64,000 nt of DNA, from NCBI RefSeq assembly GCF_964275005.1, contig NC_092693.1:17675706-17739705 (forward strand). The letters are read 5' to 3'. Numbering within the stretch: position 1 is the stretch's first letter; each line of letters begins with the position of its first letter. Position numbers and translations under genes: made by a program. This DNA comes from Diadema setosum. Its lineage: Eukaryota > Echinodermata > Echinoidea > Diadematoida > Diadematidae. Shown in pieces: positions 34,601 through 48,400 of the stretch. The notes under the pieces were generated by a model. That model was not told where the DNA came from and searched no databases. It was given only the letters and a program-made list of their open reading frames with translations.

Positions 34601-37235
34601 GATCAGTCATCTGTGTATCAAGCATTATTTCTCGGATACTTCCTGGGGATTATCTGGAGCTCACAATCATTACAGAGGTTTACGTACGTTAGGTCATGAT
34701 TGTACAGTACTGTGATTTATTATCAGTCTGTCAGTAAACCGCCTGAACATTAATTCTCTGTTTTTGTGCGATCATTTTTATTGTGAATCAAGTTCATTGA
34801 AGGTTTTCCCTTAAGTCTGTGCTAAAAAAAAAGTATGAAAAGATTCACTGAAGTAAACTGAAAGTCTATAATTGTATGTTCGAGCAACTAAACGTCAACA
34901 CCATTGCTCATCTTTGCTCCCCCCCCCCCACACACACACTTACAACAATATACACACACAGATAAGTTAGCCTTAGCACCCGTTAATTACATAAGTTTAA
35001 AAGTTAATTACGTGCTGCTGATAATTTAACGAACAGTTTTCTCGTGCTCAATGCAGCGAGCATTCAGGTTTTTGTGTTGCATGTATCATGCATCTTTCCT
35101 AGAGTGACATGCTTGTTGTTGCTTTTATTTCTAATATTATACATTGAGTGCTGCCTTGGTGGGCAGTTTTAAAAAGGTAAAATTCATACGTTGCATTTTT
35201 CTAAATCAAATTTAATTTTTGTACAGGACTGCGTCTATGAAAAAACAACAATACCGTATCTACTTATCTACTACTACTAATTTCTTCTTTGAATTGAAGT
35301 TTAATTTTAGGAACTAAGTGTATTTGGGGGAAAATAGGATTATGAATGTCAGATGTGATTGGAGAAACATGAAATTGAATTTTGTGCGCTCCTATTAGGC
35401 GTATTTTGTAAAATATAGCACATACAACAATGTGCATTATACAAAATGAGAAAAACTGATTATTATAATCATACTGCAATATCGCTACAAACACACACAC
35501 AGACACACACACACACACACACAATACCGATCGATGATTATAAGTATCTAATGCATGGACTATTTGAGCTTGTAATCGAGTAATGTTTGTTCTTTTTTTT
35601 TCTTGTAAATAAGCCTTAATTGTTAATGTTTATTCAGTGTTATCATCTCGCACTGTATAGAGCTTATGGAAACTTTTTAAATAGCCGTTATACGTATTCA
35701 TATAATTATCATTATTGCACACAACACACATACAAACACATAAGCGTATACAGGTGTGTACACAAACGAGCCAAGTTGGCAGGCAGCGTATATAGAGAAA
35801 AACGTCAGCCAATAGAGTCTCTGTTAAGAAAATCACTCTTTACAATTTAATATTGTGCTTATCCAATACGTCACCCTTCTGCCATAAATAGTTAGTGAGA
35901 GCACAGCATCAAATGCAGTGCTTAAACATTGACTAATTCGGACTTTAATCCGTTTGCTTGTAACAATTATTGACAAGTTCAGTCAGCTTCGATAATATAC
36001 AGTATAGTTGCTCATACTTCTTACAACAACACTGCGTCACCTCGGTTAGTATCACGAATTATTGTTGCATAGCACAATGGCCAATCGTCAACGACACATT
36101 TTATGCTTAAGTAAATACGCCTTTTTACACATTCCATAAGATAATGTCCAAATCATTTCATTTGGGCTTCCTCTCATCAATATACTTACTGCCAGATACC
36201 TTCATGAAAATATGAAAAATGCTGCATGATTAATGTGACTTTCATCAGCGAAAATGACACAGAATTGAACGTGACTTTATATCTTCATATTTGGACAATG
36301 TGCAATATTATCAACTTTCAACGCGTGGTCTACATTGTGCTCACTCTAAAAAATCAAGTGTACTGTAAGCAGTTTGTCTATACAGCTAAGAGTAAGGCGC
36401 ATCTTACGTTCTATCATTTGAAAATGAGGCACATCATTTCGAAATAATTCCAATTTCTCTCGTTCCGTCCATCTCCACGTAAACCATGTAGTCATGACAT
36501 TGTAAATCGCAGTTTTCACACGTAAATCCAGTTAAATCAAAATCGCACGGCAGACATGGCAGAATACACGTAAATATACTCCTTATGAATATCAACTGAA
36601 TTAGAAGTATATACTGTTGATGTGAGATTAAATTTCCATAGTGCAGAATACCGCTCACTTCTGAATCCAGAAGTGTCACGTAAAGTCGAAAGGTCGATAC
36701 AATGTAACAAACTGGCAAAGAAAAGATCTTAAAAAGAAAAGAAAAACAAACTTCAAACATAAATAAATCATTAAAAAAAGAAAACATTATGAGACAAGAA
36801 ATGCATTACAACAGTTTAAAATTCAAGAAATCCTGACCATTAGGTCTTGACAAATCAGGTTATTTCTCATAAAGATCTTACACACTCGCTGTAATAATCA
36901 CAAATATTCGAAATCAAATTCAAGACTGCTTTAAACGAGAAAGAGAGAAGTAAAGAACACGAGACATATGAACCGTCACCAGAATTATCTCCTTTGTTGG
37001 CCATGCAAATAAAAATCTTCCGCATTTTGCTGGACATTTCGACATTGCACTCGAAAGATAAGAAAAAAAAAAGGTAACATAAACACTGACAAGATCGCCC
37101 ACTAAAAACAAGACGTGGAAACAAAGAAAACGACTTTGCATCCATGTACATGATTTTAAACAAAGACAAACTTTTCTGTAGCAAACTATATCACGCTGAT
37201 AGGAAACTAAAAAAAAAGGACAAAGGTAGTAAATC
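31647..37235. other. long gene-poor stretch with microsatellites
   Basis: No coding exon, RNA gene or transposon recognised in about 5.6 kb. Low-complexity tracts include CAA/CAG at 32321-32417, G-tract at about 33806-33822, GTT/GTTT near 34303-34395, and CA near 35490-35522. A diverged or unfamiliar gene could be missed by eye. Confidence 0.45.
32321..32417. repeat. CAA/CAG trinucleotide microsatellite
   Basis: About 97 bp of CAA and CAG triplets. The open frame across it would encode mainly glutamine, but has no flanking conserved coding sequence. Confidence 0.9.
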
Positions 37236-37498
37236 TAAATCTAAATAATAATAATAATAATAATAACAAGAAGGTTTTCCTTATCCAGGTTAGCTTCTTC
37301 AGTGTTGCAACTGTTCTACCAGAGGGCCCTGCCATTATCATTACCATAGCGTTGCCAGGAACCCATTTACACACCTGGGTCAAGAGGGACATGGTGGGTA
37401 AAAACATCTTGTGCAAGGACGTTAGCACTGGGCGGGAATCGAACTCGGATTCTCCGTTTGGGAGCTGGAAGTCTTATCCACTATGCCACAGCACCGCC
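37236..37498 (-). repeat. tRNA-derived SINE
   Basis: Read on the minus strand from 37498, the head resembles a tRNA gene. An A-box-like TGGCATAGTGGATAAGAC is followed about 35 bp on by a B-box GAGTTCGATTCC. A roughly 150-bp body without coding capacity follows, then a 3' tail of TTA/ATT triplets ending near 37236. These are the standard parts of a polymerase III SINE. No clear target duplication was found, so limits are approximate. It is the only B-box-like site noticed in the window. Confidence 0.85.
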
Positions 37499-40400
37499 AC
37501 ATAGATCGCATCAGACACGTAAGGATATTGTACGAATGGAGGGCAAGGAAGGTGTTCTCAATAAATAGATGCAAAAGTCAAGCAAATGTCTACCGTGGTT
37601 GCTAATAAATGAGCATTCATTTAAAATGAGGTTCTAGATTACAGGACTCTAAACATATAAATCGAAGGGAACAATGTCAGAATGTTGGACTTTTCTTTTC
37701 TCCCAAATATTTTTCCCACGATGTATAAGAATACTTTTAAACTTTAATGTTAATGAGGATGTACACTTAGTCACTCTTCAAAGCTTAAAAAACATTACTT
37801 TACGATTTCAATAGGCACAGCATAAATACTCTTCAGTAATTTTCATGGTTGTCACAGGAACAGATATGAGAGGTCTGATTACATTATAAAATGGGGATCT
37901 GTGACCACGACTTATACAATATACCACATCGTCAAACGAGTTGCTTGGAAATGTACGGTATGATAAAACGATAAGACACAATACACAGGAAAGTGATTTC
38001 GAAGAATAAAATTCAACGTCTGATACACTCACTCAAACAGTACATCAAAATATCCAGCATTGTACACATTGTACATGTATCTTGGCGAGCAATAATCTTC
38101 ACTTACATCACTACGTCACTAACATTAGAATCAAATTAGCGTTAATTCCTCCAGTTACGGAACACCACTCAAACCACTCAAATTCACATTAGCAGAAAAC
38201 TTTTACTTGAAAAATAAAAGTGATCTCAAAGTTTCACTTATTAATCTTTGTACACCAGACAAGTCAATTATACACATTTGATTCATACCCTGTCAACGCG
38301 GAAAACACAACGCACATGATCTTTTATTTTGAAATAAAACAAAAGACCTAAAACATCCGTATTTACAATGTCATCTTGCCAGTTTTACTGGAATTTGTAG
38401 ACTCTGTAACCAGGAGCTTGTTTTGCTTTGTTTCCCGTTGTTTTCTCTCACCCACGGGAAAAAAATTACCACATAGAAATCGTTCAAAAAAAAAAAGTAA
38501 TAATAATAAAAGGCGACCGCTTGCATATTTCCCAAACAAATGTCATGTCCGTGTAGATGAAGGTGATCTGGTCTCATATTCTATATTATAGTCTGACGTT
38601 TTGTTCTGCTGTTTCGTCCCTGCGATATCAAAGGAAAAGTCAATCATTAGCAGTACATTGTGTATATGCCGACTGTTGTGTGATTGCTATCGCCAAAAAT
38701 ATTTCGAAATAGAAGCCTCTACACTTACTGCCGGTATGTGCTATATAACAACTCGCCTAGCTGCCATGAGCCAAGGAAGACAAAGGTTGACTTTCCATTA
38801 AAAAAAAAGAAGATAAATAAGTAGATAAAAAATAAATGAATAACATAAAAAATCAAAAAGTCACACACACACAAGCACACGCAGTTGTCCACACAAAGCA
38901 TGTTACACACGCACACACATACATACACACACACACACACACGTCCTTTAGTACCTCCACATTAACGTGGAAAATTTTGGCGAGTAGAACCTCCGGGGGA
39001 ATTTCGGGGGGGGGGGGGGGGTCAGGGTTATCATCCAATGATAAACACACGTAATACTGAAGAATTTCCGTCTCAATTTCACAGCCACTTGATAAATTAT
39101 ACTTTTCTGCTTCTTGGCAAATACAGTATATCGCAGTGTATAATGTGATAACTTTAGCCACTTGATAAATTCAATAATTTTGAACGCTAGATCTCACACC
39201 GATTGCACGGCAACTTGGACAGATGTACGAAATGAGATTTTCAGAATACGATCGTGTTTCACATGTACGCTAGACTACACACTTGTCATAATCCTTTTTC
39301 AAGATTTTTTTCCGGAAGAGCAATTCGATCTTTACCCTTGGTATCAACAAAGCAGAGCAATTTTCATCACTTTATTGGATGACTGATAAAAGTTAATAAA
39401 ACGTCCAATTTCAAAGCAATTCCATTCAATTTACATTCATTCATTGAATAATAATAATGACAATAATACAGCTTTACTATCATCGCAGAAATATCTCGGT
39501 GCACTGCTTTCCCTCCCGAGATTTATAAGGGAGAGTATAAAGGATTCTTCCAACACCAGCATCCAGTTTAATAGTCGCAATTTAAACTAAAGTTCACTTT
39601 ATACTAGACAAATTATGGAAAAAAGGCCTTTGCTCATTATCATGCTTGATTCTCCAGTATAGCGACAACTTTCTCGCTTTCTCTTTGTGACGTCACACCA
39701 CTTTACCTTTTTTTCCCTCTCCCAGAACAAAAAACATCAAACCACTTCTCTTCAGCGAAACGCATTAATTAGTACATATCAAATACAAACATACATCTTC
39801 TTTGACACAGAGAATGCAGTGTTGTCCCTCCTGCCGCTGAAAAACGCTGGGTGATGATGACTTGCCTTCATTAATGATAATCATCATCATTATCATCATC
39901 ATCATCATCATCATCATCAACACCATCATCATCATGATAGTAAATGACACCTATAAAGCACATGACAGTAAAACGAATTCAGACGAAATAGAACGAAACG
40001 TACACGGCCTATCAATCACAGAACAAGATTCCTAAATCATTCACTTATACGGACGCCATAAAATCTGACAGTTCCGTTGTTTATCTCTGAGCTTCTACAG
40101 ATAAGTATATACGGCTGCGGTGCTGGAAAGTTGATAATAAGGATGGATGCTAGAGCATGTCGCTCGAATATACTATAATGAACACCTTCATCATTTTCTC
40201 TCTCTCCTCTCTCTTCTACATGCACACATACACACGCGCACACACACATAATTACGTATATACCTAAGGAATATGATCAACAACCACACAGGCCTTACAT
40301 ATCTGATAAACCTAAGCCTATACACTGTATTTTTCAGACTGCAGTCGACTTGATGCGCGCCGTTCATCAGCTCCAAAACATGTTCCTAGGAACAATAGTC

Positions 40401-42172
40401 TTCCTGTCCTATGGACGGCCAGTTTTACCCTGCTCCCTAAGTTACGTCTCGAAATGACAAGAGGTATTAAACAGTTTAGTACAGGTAGTGGCAGTTCTGA
40501 TAGAGGATGACGAAAAAAAAAATGGGGTCAGATGTCAGGGATACAATACATGAAAGTCCATCGCTGTAATTCGTCACGTGATGTAGTCCTGACCAATCAC
40601 ACAAAAGAACGAGCACTTCACTTCCTGGGGTTCACTTTACATTGATAGACTCGACACGATTTCAGGTTATGTTAGAGCAGCACAACAAGGCACACAGCAG
40701 AATTAAACAGAAAGAGCAAAATAACTTCTGTACGCTTGTAAGAAACACAAGTATGGTAACAGACGCATGCATACCAACATTGCTTCCAATACAAGTGCCA
40801 GTTAAAGAACGCGTGAAATGAGGTAGGTCCCTACTTATTTTGTGCGTGTCAAACACAGAAGTCCTACCGAACCTGTCTTCTTAACCGTGCCTTCTACCTG
40901 TCTCTCGACATGATACTCTCTTCTTTAACAAAAAACAAAACAAACATCGACTTCACTACAAAGTGCATGTAATTGGAATAAAAAATAAGAACTCCATTTC
41001 GGAAGTATATGTCCTACCTCATAGCAAAATTCTTGGTCGATCTGGCATCTTTTACTACGAAAAAAATAATGATGACAAAACTAAGCCTCTTGACAATTGC
41101 ATAGTGCAATCGCGCATGCGCACATGTCAGATTTCCCGCAGTGCTCGTCACTGCGTAAGACATCTGCACAATGAGACACCTCTCACAGTCTTCGGGATTT
41201 AGCCTCTTGGGACAATCATCTCGTACTGCCAGTTACAGTACCTTCCAACTACACAATAACAATCGGAGAGTTCACGGGTTGGGGCTGAGGACAAACATAG
41301 AGGGCGCAAACAAATTGTGCGATCCGATGCGACGACAGCCTGGCTGGGAAGGGGGACACTTCTCGGTTGGCAAGTAAATGTACCAGTATTGTCCGGTAAG
41401 CGTACATTTCATTCCGGTACAAATCGTTACCAGCAGAAAGATTTCGAGCGTATTGATGCAGCACAAGGATAACTACCTCTAACTGTCACTATTTCGCTTG
41501 TTGTTGTTTTCAATCAAGGTGTTCCTACATGGAAGCCTCACATCGAACACACACACATACACAAGAAAGATACATTAACTAATACGTAGAAACACACATG
41601 CACACACACATGCGCACACAAAACAAACGACCGTCGCTTGAACTGACAAACTTGCTCAGCATGTGTATCTACATACACTCCTGTACTTCAACATCAAAGG
41701 TATGACAGACAGTGCAAGTTTACGCTTTATACATTCAGAAACACACAACAATAAAACATCGCGCAATTAAGTGTTTAAAGACACATCAATCATATTGATG
41801 CCAGGGATAATCACGTCTAGTGGAAGTGGCATGCCTACTTTTAACAGGATTACGGACCAAATCACGAGGGAACGAAATATGATACTGATAGCAGTGACGA
41901 TGGCTGTCAGGACAGTGACAATAACCAGCGAGTGCGTATTGATAAACAAAGAGATCTCTACCTTCTTCACTTCAAAACATATCTATGCGCCACAGCATCA
42001 AGAGTTTCTCGTTTTTCATAATCACTATTCACCTCGGTGATTCATGGAGCTTATTGCCGTGGTGATACCATGTACAGGGATAAAGAGTTCAGATGCTATC
42101 ATTTTCTGCCACACCCTCTTTTTTGAGTGTGAAAGAATGATGATATCGAAGCTCAGAACAAGAACCAGTTTG
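37499..42172. other. 3' flank and possible long 3' UTR of the transporter gene
   Basis: No further coding exon recognised. The sequence downstream of the transporter stop (42173) lacks recognisable transposons for several kb, in contrast to the introns. The first AATAAA found on the minus strand below the stop is at 39371-39376, so a 3' UTR of about 2.8 kb is possible. Microsatellites: CA near 38863-38940 and ATC near 39878-39936. Confidence 0.35.
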
Positions 42173-42415
42173 TCATTCAACCTTGGCTTCCGGTTCTACA
42201 ATGAGGAGGAGTTTCTGGAGGAACAGGGAGGTTTGATCGATGGCGTTCTGGACGGCAGGTGGTTTGTTCTTCCAGTATACGCCCACAAGGTAGACGGGGA
42301 CGCCAGACGCTGCGGCCACCAGCCCGAGTCCGCAGTCCCTGGGAGACGCGTAGAGAGCCATCCCCAGTACGAAGAGCACGCCCAACATGTAGATGATTGG
42401 GATGAACAACGGTAC
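42173..42415 (-). CDS. transporter exon 10, terminal (residues 427-506)
   Basis: Acceptor GGCCCCCTAG; 243 nt ending with TGA at 42173-42175. Encodes VPLFIPIIYMLGVLFVLGMA, ASGVPVYLVGVYWKNKP and a short cytosolic tail ending VEPEAKVE. The tail is short, as in LAT1 and unlike the longer LAT2 tail. Confidence 0.93.
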   Translation of the reverse strand, partial: VPLFIPIIYMLGVLFVLGMALYASPRDCGLGLVAAASGVPVYLVGVYWKNKPPAVQNAIDQTSLFLQKLLLIVEPEAKVE

Positions 42416-45400
42416 CTAGGGGGCCAAGCACGGAGGGGGAGAAATTCTTCGAGATTTGCGAGAAAATGCGGTGTAATACGTTCAAAGTTTCTACAAGATA
42501 TCACCAGCATTCGGACACAGCATACCCAAAGGGACAACTCATATATAGCAGTCCTTTATGTAAGCCTTCCTAACTTTACAAACTTAATGTACAGATGGTA
42601 TTTGACGTTTAATTTTAAAGTACTAGCGGAAAGAACAATATGAACTGATATTAATCCAACACGTCTTAACACTGAAACTTATTTGTGCACAAATGAAATT
42701 TTACAAGTGGAAACGTGGAAACGTGGAAACGTACTTCTTTGCAAGAAGATATATTCTGAAAAATTAGATTCAGTATGTTCGTTACGTGCTCGTTTGTCAC
42801 AAGATGTAGTCATTCCCGTTAGTCACTTGGGAGAAGGATGGGGGGGGGGGAGGGGATAAGGAAGAAGAGAAGAGAAGATGGGATGACGAGGAGTGGAGGA
42901 AACGAGAAGAAGATGTTGAGGAAAAGGCAAACGATGATGAGGACGATGTTGATTGATGATGATAATGATGATAAAGATGACAATGATGTTGATGATGATG
43001 AGGACTATGATGAGGTGGATGGTAATAATTACGAGGATGAGGATGATGTTGACTGTGATGATGAAGATGATGGCAATTGTGATGATAATGTTGATGGTAA
43101 TGATGATGATGATAATAATAATGATGAGTACGACGTTGACGGTGATGAGGATGGTAATTATGATGATGATGATGATGATGATGAGGTTGATGATGTTGAT
43201 AATGGTGACGAAAGTGATGACGATAATGATAATGATAATGATAATGATAATGGTAATGATGATGAAAAGGAGGAGAAACAGGAAAACCGGACCCTAGGTG
43301 TTATACCTTGAACGGTCGTGGCAGGTCTGGGTGTTTCCAGCGGTAGTAGGGAATGATGGCCACAGCCAGAAAGTTCATGATCCACTCGATGAAGGCCACG
43401 AAGTTCAGCAGGAGAAAGATGTCGTTGTTGAGAACCATGACGATGGCAATCGGGAGCTATATTAATGGACAGAAGGGAGGGCATTCCAGTCATAAATTCA
43501 TCATTTTGGTGATGAAAGATGAAGTGCCCCAAAAGAGATTAGAAATGTCGCTAATGACCACATATCGTAAGCATACAGATTTCGTTCTGTAAGATCTATT
43601 CCGCATACATCGCACCTTACATTTGTCGCACCCGGTGACTTTTCCCTATATAATAAACATGTATTTCAAAAGACTTCTTGCGGTAATACACGCTGAAGAA
43701 AAGTGATCGTTGCCGCCAACGGCTACAGATTATCTCTGTAAGAACCCAAGACGAAAGAGAATTTAGAAAACTGAATTGCAGTCCAAATAGAATATTGCTC
43801 CACGTTTTCCATTCTGATTTTGAGGGTAACGTTGGCGTAGAGTGCAAGAACTCTATCACAAGGACATAGTATGGTTGAATGCAACCGGCTAGAGAAGAAA
43901 GGGTTAACGAACACGATAAATCTATCCTTACCGTAAAGATGGCGGCAGGGATGGGGGTCTTCTTGCGTACGTGGATCATAGACATGACCTTTGGCATCAG
44001 ACCTTCACGGCCCGCTACGTACAGAACTCTGTAAGGAAGCAATCAATTGGATGACAGTCACTAACACGACTCGCTTGGACTTCCGATATTTGGGAGCAAA
44101 ACAAAATCAACCAGATCAGAACGGAAAAAAGAAGGCGCTCTACGTTCAAACGTGTATGTAGTCGGACAGGAGAGGTGAAGTGCTAAGCAGTTGATATTTT
44201 AAGCCCAGAATCGTAGGTACTAATAAGTAAAGCCTCCAGTTAAAATATATTTCTCGTCCATTTTCTTTTCATACGTGGTTGTATTTGCGTTGTGTTTTTT
44301 CGAGTGATTGTCCGTCCATCTTTTTCATCATACTTCACTCCATCTCGTCTTTAACGTGTCCCGAGGACCACGGGCAAATGAGAAAACATATCAGGAGTGA
44401 AATGTGCAACAGAAGAATGATGGGGAAGGGGAGGGAGAACATGAAAATTGGGGGTCAAAAGAGTGATATGTGCAACAGAAGAATGATGGGGGAAAGAGAG
44501 AGAGAACATGGAAACCGGGGTCAGAAGATTTGATCAAAACGCCACACAGCGACAAGAGAGGAAAACTGTATCTCATAATACAGGGCACTTACGTTGTAAC
44601 GAACACGGTTTTAACGAAATTCCGGTTACAACGAAGTAAATATTCAGGCCGCAACATTATCCACACTATGCATTTGTATTGTATATTTGTTCAGTTATAA
44701 CGAAATTTCGATATAACGGAAGAAAACTGCCGGTCATGAGGACTTCGTTATAACGGGAGTCCACTGTATCTCCTACCTGGAGCTCCCGAACAGGCTTCCA
44801 TTAACGGTGCCAACACAAGACAGAGCCACGAAGATGGAAATGATCCAGGCGAAGACCGGGAACAGTAACTCGGCAAAGTCCTTCACGAATTCGGGGCGAA
44901 TAAAAAGGAAAAATAATTAAAAACACATTTCCGTTTAAATCCACTCTTCCGACAGATGCATTGTTGATGCCTTAACATCTCCTCATCTTTGAAAAATTAA
45001 CCATGCCAGTGTATCTCAACATATCTACATGTACTTTTGTTTTGCTTTGACCTCAAAATCAGTCTTCATCATCATTATTCTAATGCTTATAGTCTCTTCA
45101 ATACACATGATTATGCATGCATGGAAATTACTCTCATGAACCTTTCGGTACACAATTTAGGGCGACACTAATTTTATCGACCGTCAATAAATTCATGGTG
45201 TAAATTCATATCGGAATGTTCCACTCTTCCAATCTTCCCGCACGCATATACAGCATACGGAGTAAAATCAGGACAGTAGAACTGTCTACATCAAGAACCT
45301 TGGTTCAGACACTACTTTAATTTTTGCAGTCGAAAGGAACTCGACCATGTCTGCTTTTCAAAGATAGGCAAACTTTAAGAACTCACGACAGCGACGGCGT

Positions 45401-48400
45401 TGGAATTGATGATCTCGATCGGCGAGAGGACGGTCAGATAACTGACGTTGGTCAGGAGATAGATGGACGTGACGGCGATCATCGAGATGATGACGGCCAG
45501 CGGAATATTTCTAAAGGTCGAGAGAAATATTGATACGAGTGTCAGCTACGAGTCATGAACGGGAGCGGCTGGTGTTATTACTGACATGGGGAATGTTTAA
45601 CGCGAATTATAACAATGCAATCAATTCGCAATAAATCGGGGAAAGGAAAAATTAGTGGGGGGTGATAACTATCATGGCGGACACATCTCATAGATTTTAA
45701 AATCATCAAATACATGTATTGAGAAGTTCACGAATTGCAGCTACCAGCTATAATACAGGTAAAGTTGGTATTATAGGTACGATGAACACACACACATTCA
45801 ACATAAAAAACTCTTCGATATTTCATTCTACGCATGAGACTGGCAGTTTTCAAGACAGGTTTCTCATTTTTGTTTTCACATTCACGCATATCATTCAGTT
45901 GATGGCACTGATGCTGAAATATGCAAATAAAAACGACCGAAAGCGAGCTACTTCTCTCTCGCTGGGTTAGTACGCAGCCTGCACAAAGCATCAACTTTAC
46001 GGATAACTGTGCATAACTGACTTGAGCAAAAACGAGACTTTGCATGAAACAGACGACAACACGGAAAACAACCCAAAACAAACGCGGCCCGTAGTGATGA
46101 ATTTCCTTCCGTGCGCCTCATTAGTCGGTTGCTAAACTACGCTTGTTAACATCCTTGCTCTACTTTCGATGATTAATATGAATTGTAGTGCCAGTTATCA
46201 CGACATGCAATGCACATATACTCACCTTGCGGGGTTCTTGACTTCTTCCGTGATGAACATCAGATATTGCCTGAAAACAAATAGATGAGGAAACAAACCA
46301 TCTTTAATCAAATAAACAAGCACTTAACCTTCACGTCTGTGCCTTTTCACCGAACCTCTGCATTAATCTTCTCTTTTTATTTTCGTACATGACCTCATGA
46401 CCTTTACTTTGATACGTAAATAAAATCAAAGAGAAGAATTGACGTATGTTTCAAAATCGGGAAATCGGACGTAAAATATGATAGTTATGGAATCGAAAAT
46501 GAGATGGTGCCATCGCCACATGACTCTTTTCTATTGATTGTTCAAAAAAGATTAACAAAATTCTGTATACTGTCGATAATGTCACTGTAACTACCACCTC
46601 TCTGCCATTAAAATCACGATTAGGATATCAGGGTTCGACACTAACTTTTTTTTTTCCTTTGGTGACCTGTTCGGGCCACTAAAATCTCTATGTATCTTAA
46701 ATGTGGGTGGCCCAAATGAAATGAAATGGAAATTAAATGTGGTGGCCCGAAATGAAAGGAAATATAAACATTAATTTCAAAAAGGCCTTTTAGCTGATCG
46801 ATGGGGCCACCAAAAGATAGCGTTTTGGGGAGATTGGTGTCCCGACGTCAATTTTTGGTGGCTCCGGGCCACCGGACCACACACACACTTCACTTTAAGA
46901 TATTACAACATGTAGTTGTATTTGATTTTATTTACACATATTTACTTTACATTATTTCAGCAAACTCATTAGAAGCGTCCTTTTACTTTAATGCTCCCTT
47001 TTAGTTTATCTTGCTGTGTGTCAAGAGTAGAAATGAAAACAATATCCATCAATACCCTACAAAACTTACTGCTTAACCTAGCAATGGTTGCTAAAGACAG
47101 GTTTATACAAGCGTTTCCTAACCGGCTGGGCTGAAGTGCTTGTTTGTCTATTGTTGTTGTCGTTTGCTGTTTTTTTTTTTTTTTCTTTTCTTGTCTTTTT
47201 GCAAAGATGTGTTGAATAGTGAAAGGTTTATGAGTTTAAACGTCACTGTGGTACCATAATAGGAAGCCTCTTTGACCTCATCACGCAAAGCAAAATAAAA
47301 CCCATCATTCATTGCGACGTGATGACACGTAACGGATGGACTACAGTACTATGGTTTACACTTTCTACAATGTACTTCAAAGAGCAAGGGACCATCAAAG
47401 CAAAGCAAAGCAAAGTGTCGGAAAGTTTACTTCAACAATGCTTCTCCCATTTCATATACTATCGAGTAAAACAAGTTCATTTGCTGCGGAAGGGAAAATG
47501 AGTTGTTACAAATAGCTACGGTGCGTGTCAGTATGTGGGGAATGGCCCAATGCATGAAAATACCACACTTCCGCTTGCTCTAGTTCAATCACCAAAATAA
47601 ACTCAGTGTATTTCAATTCATATATAGAGTGCTAACTACTAGGGACAAAATAAGGGCGTTAGCAATTAAAGGACCATATTTTGTTGTTGTTGTTGCTGTT
47701 GTTGTTGTTACTGTTGTTGTTATTGTGACAGCAACCTCTGGGGCCCGTTGCATAAAAGTTACAATTATGGTAACTTTGCCATCCAGTGGTAACTTCCATG
47801 GAATTCTTGATTTTGATTGGCTGTTGAGTATTGTTGCCATGGTAGTTACCATTGGATGGCAAAGTTACCATAATTGTAACTTTTATGCAACGGGCCCCTG
47901 GTCGTCATTCTCCTTTCATTCTCATTCATTTAGCAGGAGAGAAAAAAAAGAAGAGTAAATTAAAGTAACTACAATGTAACATGTTTCCATGGGGATGATT
48001 TTACATGTGGATGCATAAATACCTCATACGCAGAAGTTGAAACTATGGTCCCTACTTTAAAATCCAGAGCTTAACCCTTACAGGGCCGGGGGGGGGGGGG
48101 AATCCGCCCCCCCCCCCCTACGTTTCGCGCTATAATTCTGCAACGCCAGAAGGCCTCGTCGCGAGGCTTCTTGACTTTCTTTGTTCAAGTCTCGCGCAAC
48201 TTTTGAGACCAAATTTGCAACGTCTGCGCATACTTTTTCGAAGCCACACCCATTTTTGTAACATGTCGCCCCCACATGGGCACAATTTTGTGATTTTGTG
48301 TACATTTCCTATGGAAAACAGTGCTCTGTCATGAAAGTCATAAAAACCCGATTATTTTTACAATTAATCACTTTCATTGATTAATTTTATGCCAGTTATG

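Noticed and set aside
42838-43311. 157-residue acidic open frame rich in Asp
   Set aside because: It is produced by the GAT triplet repeat in intron 9 and runs antisense into exon 9 of the transporter.
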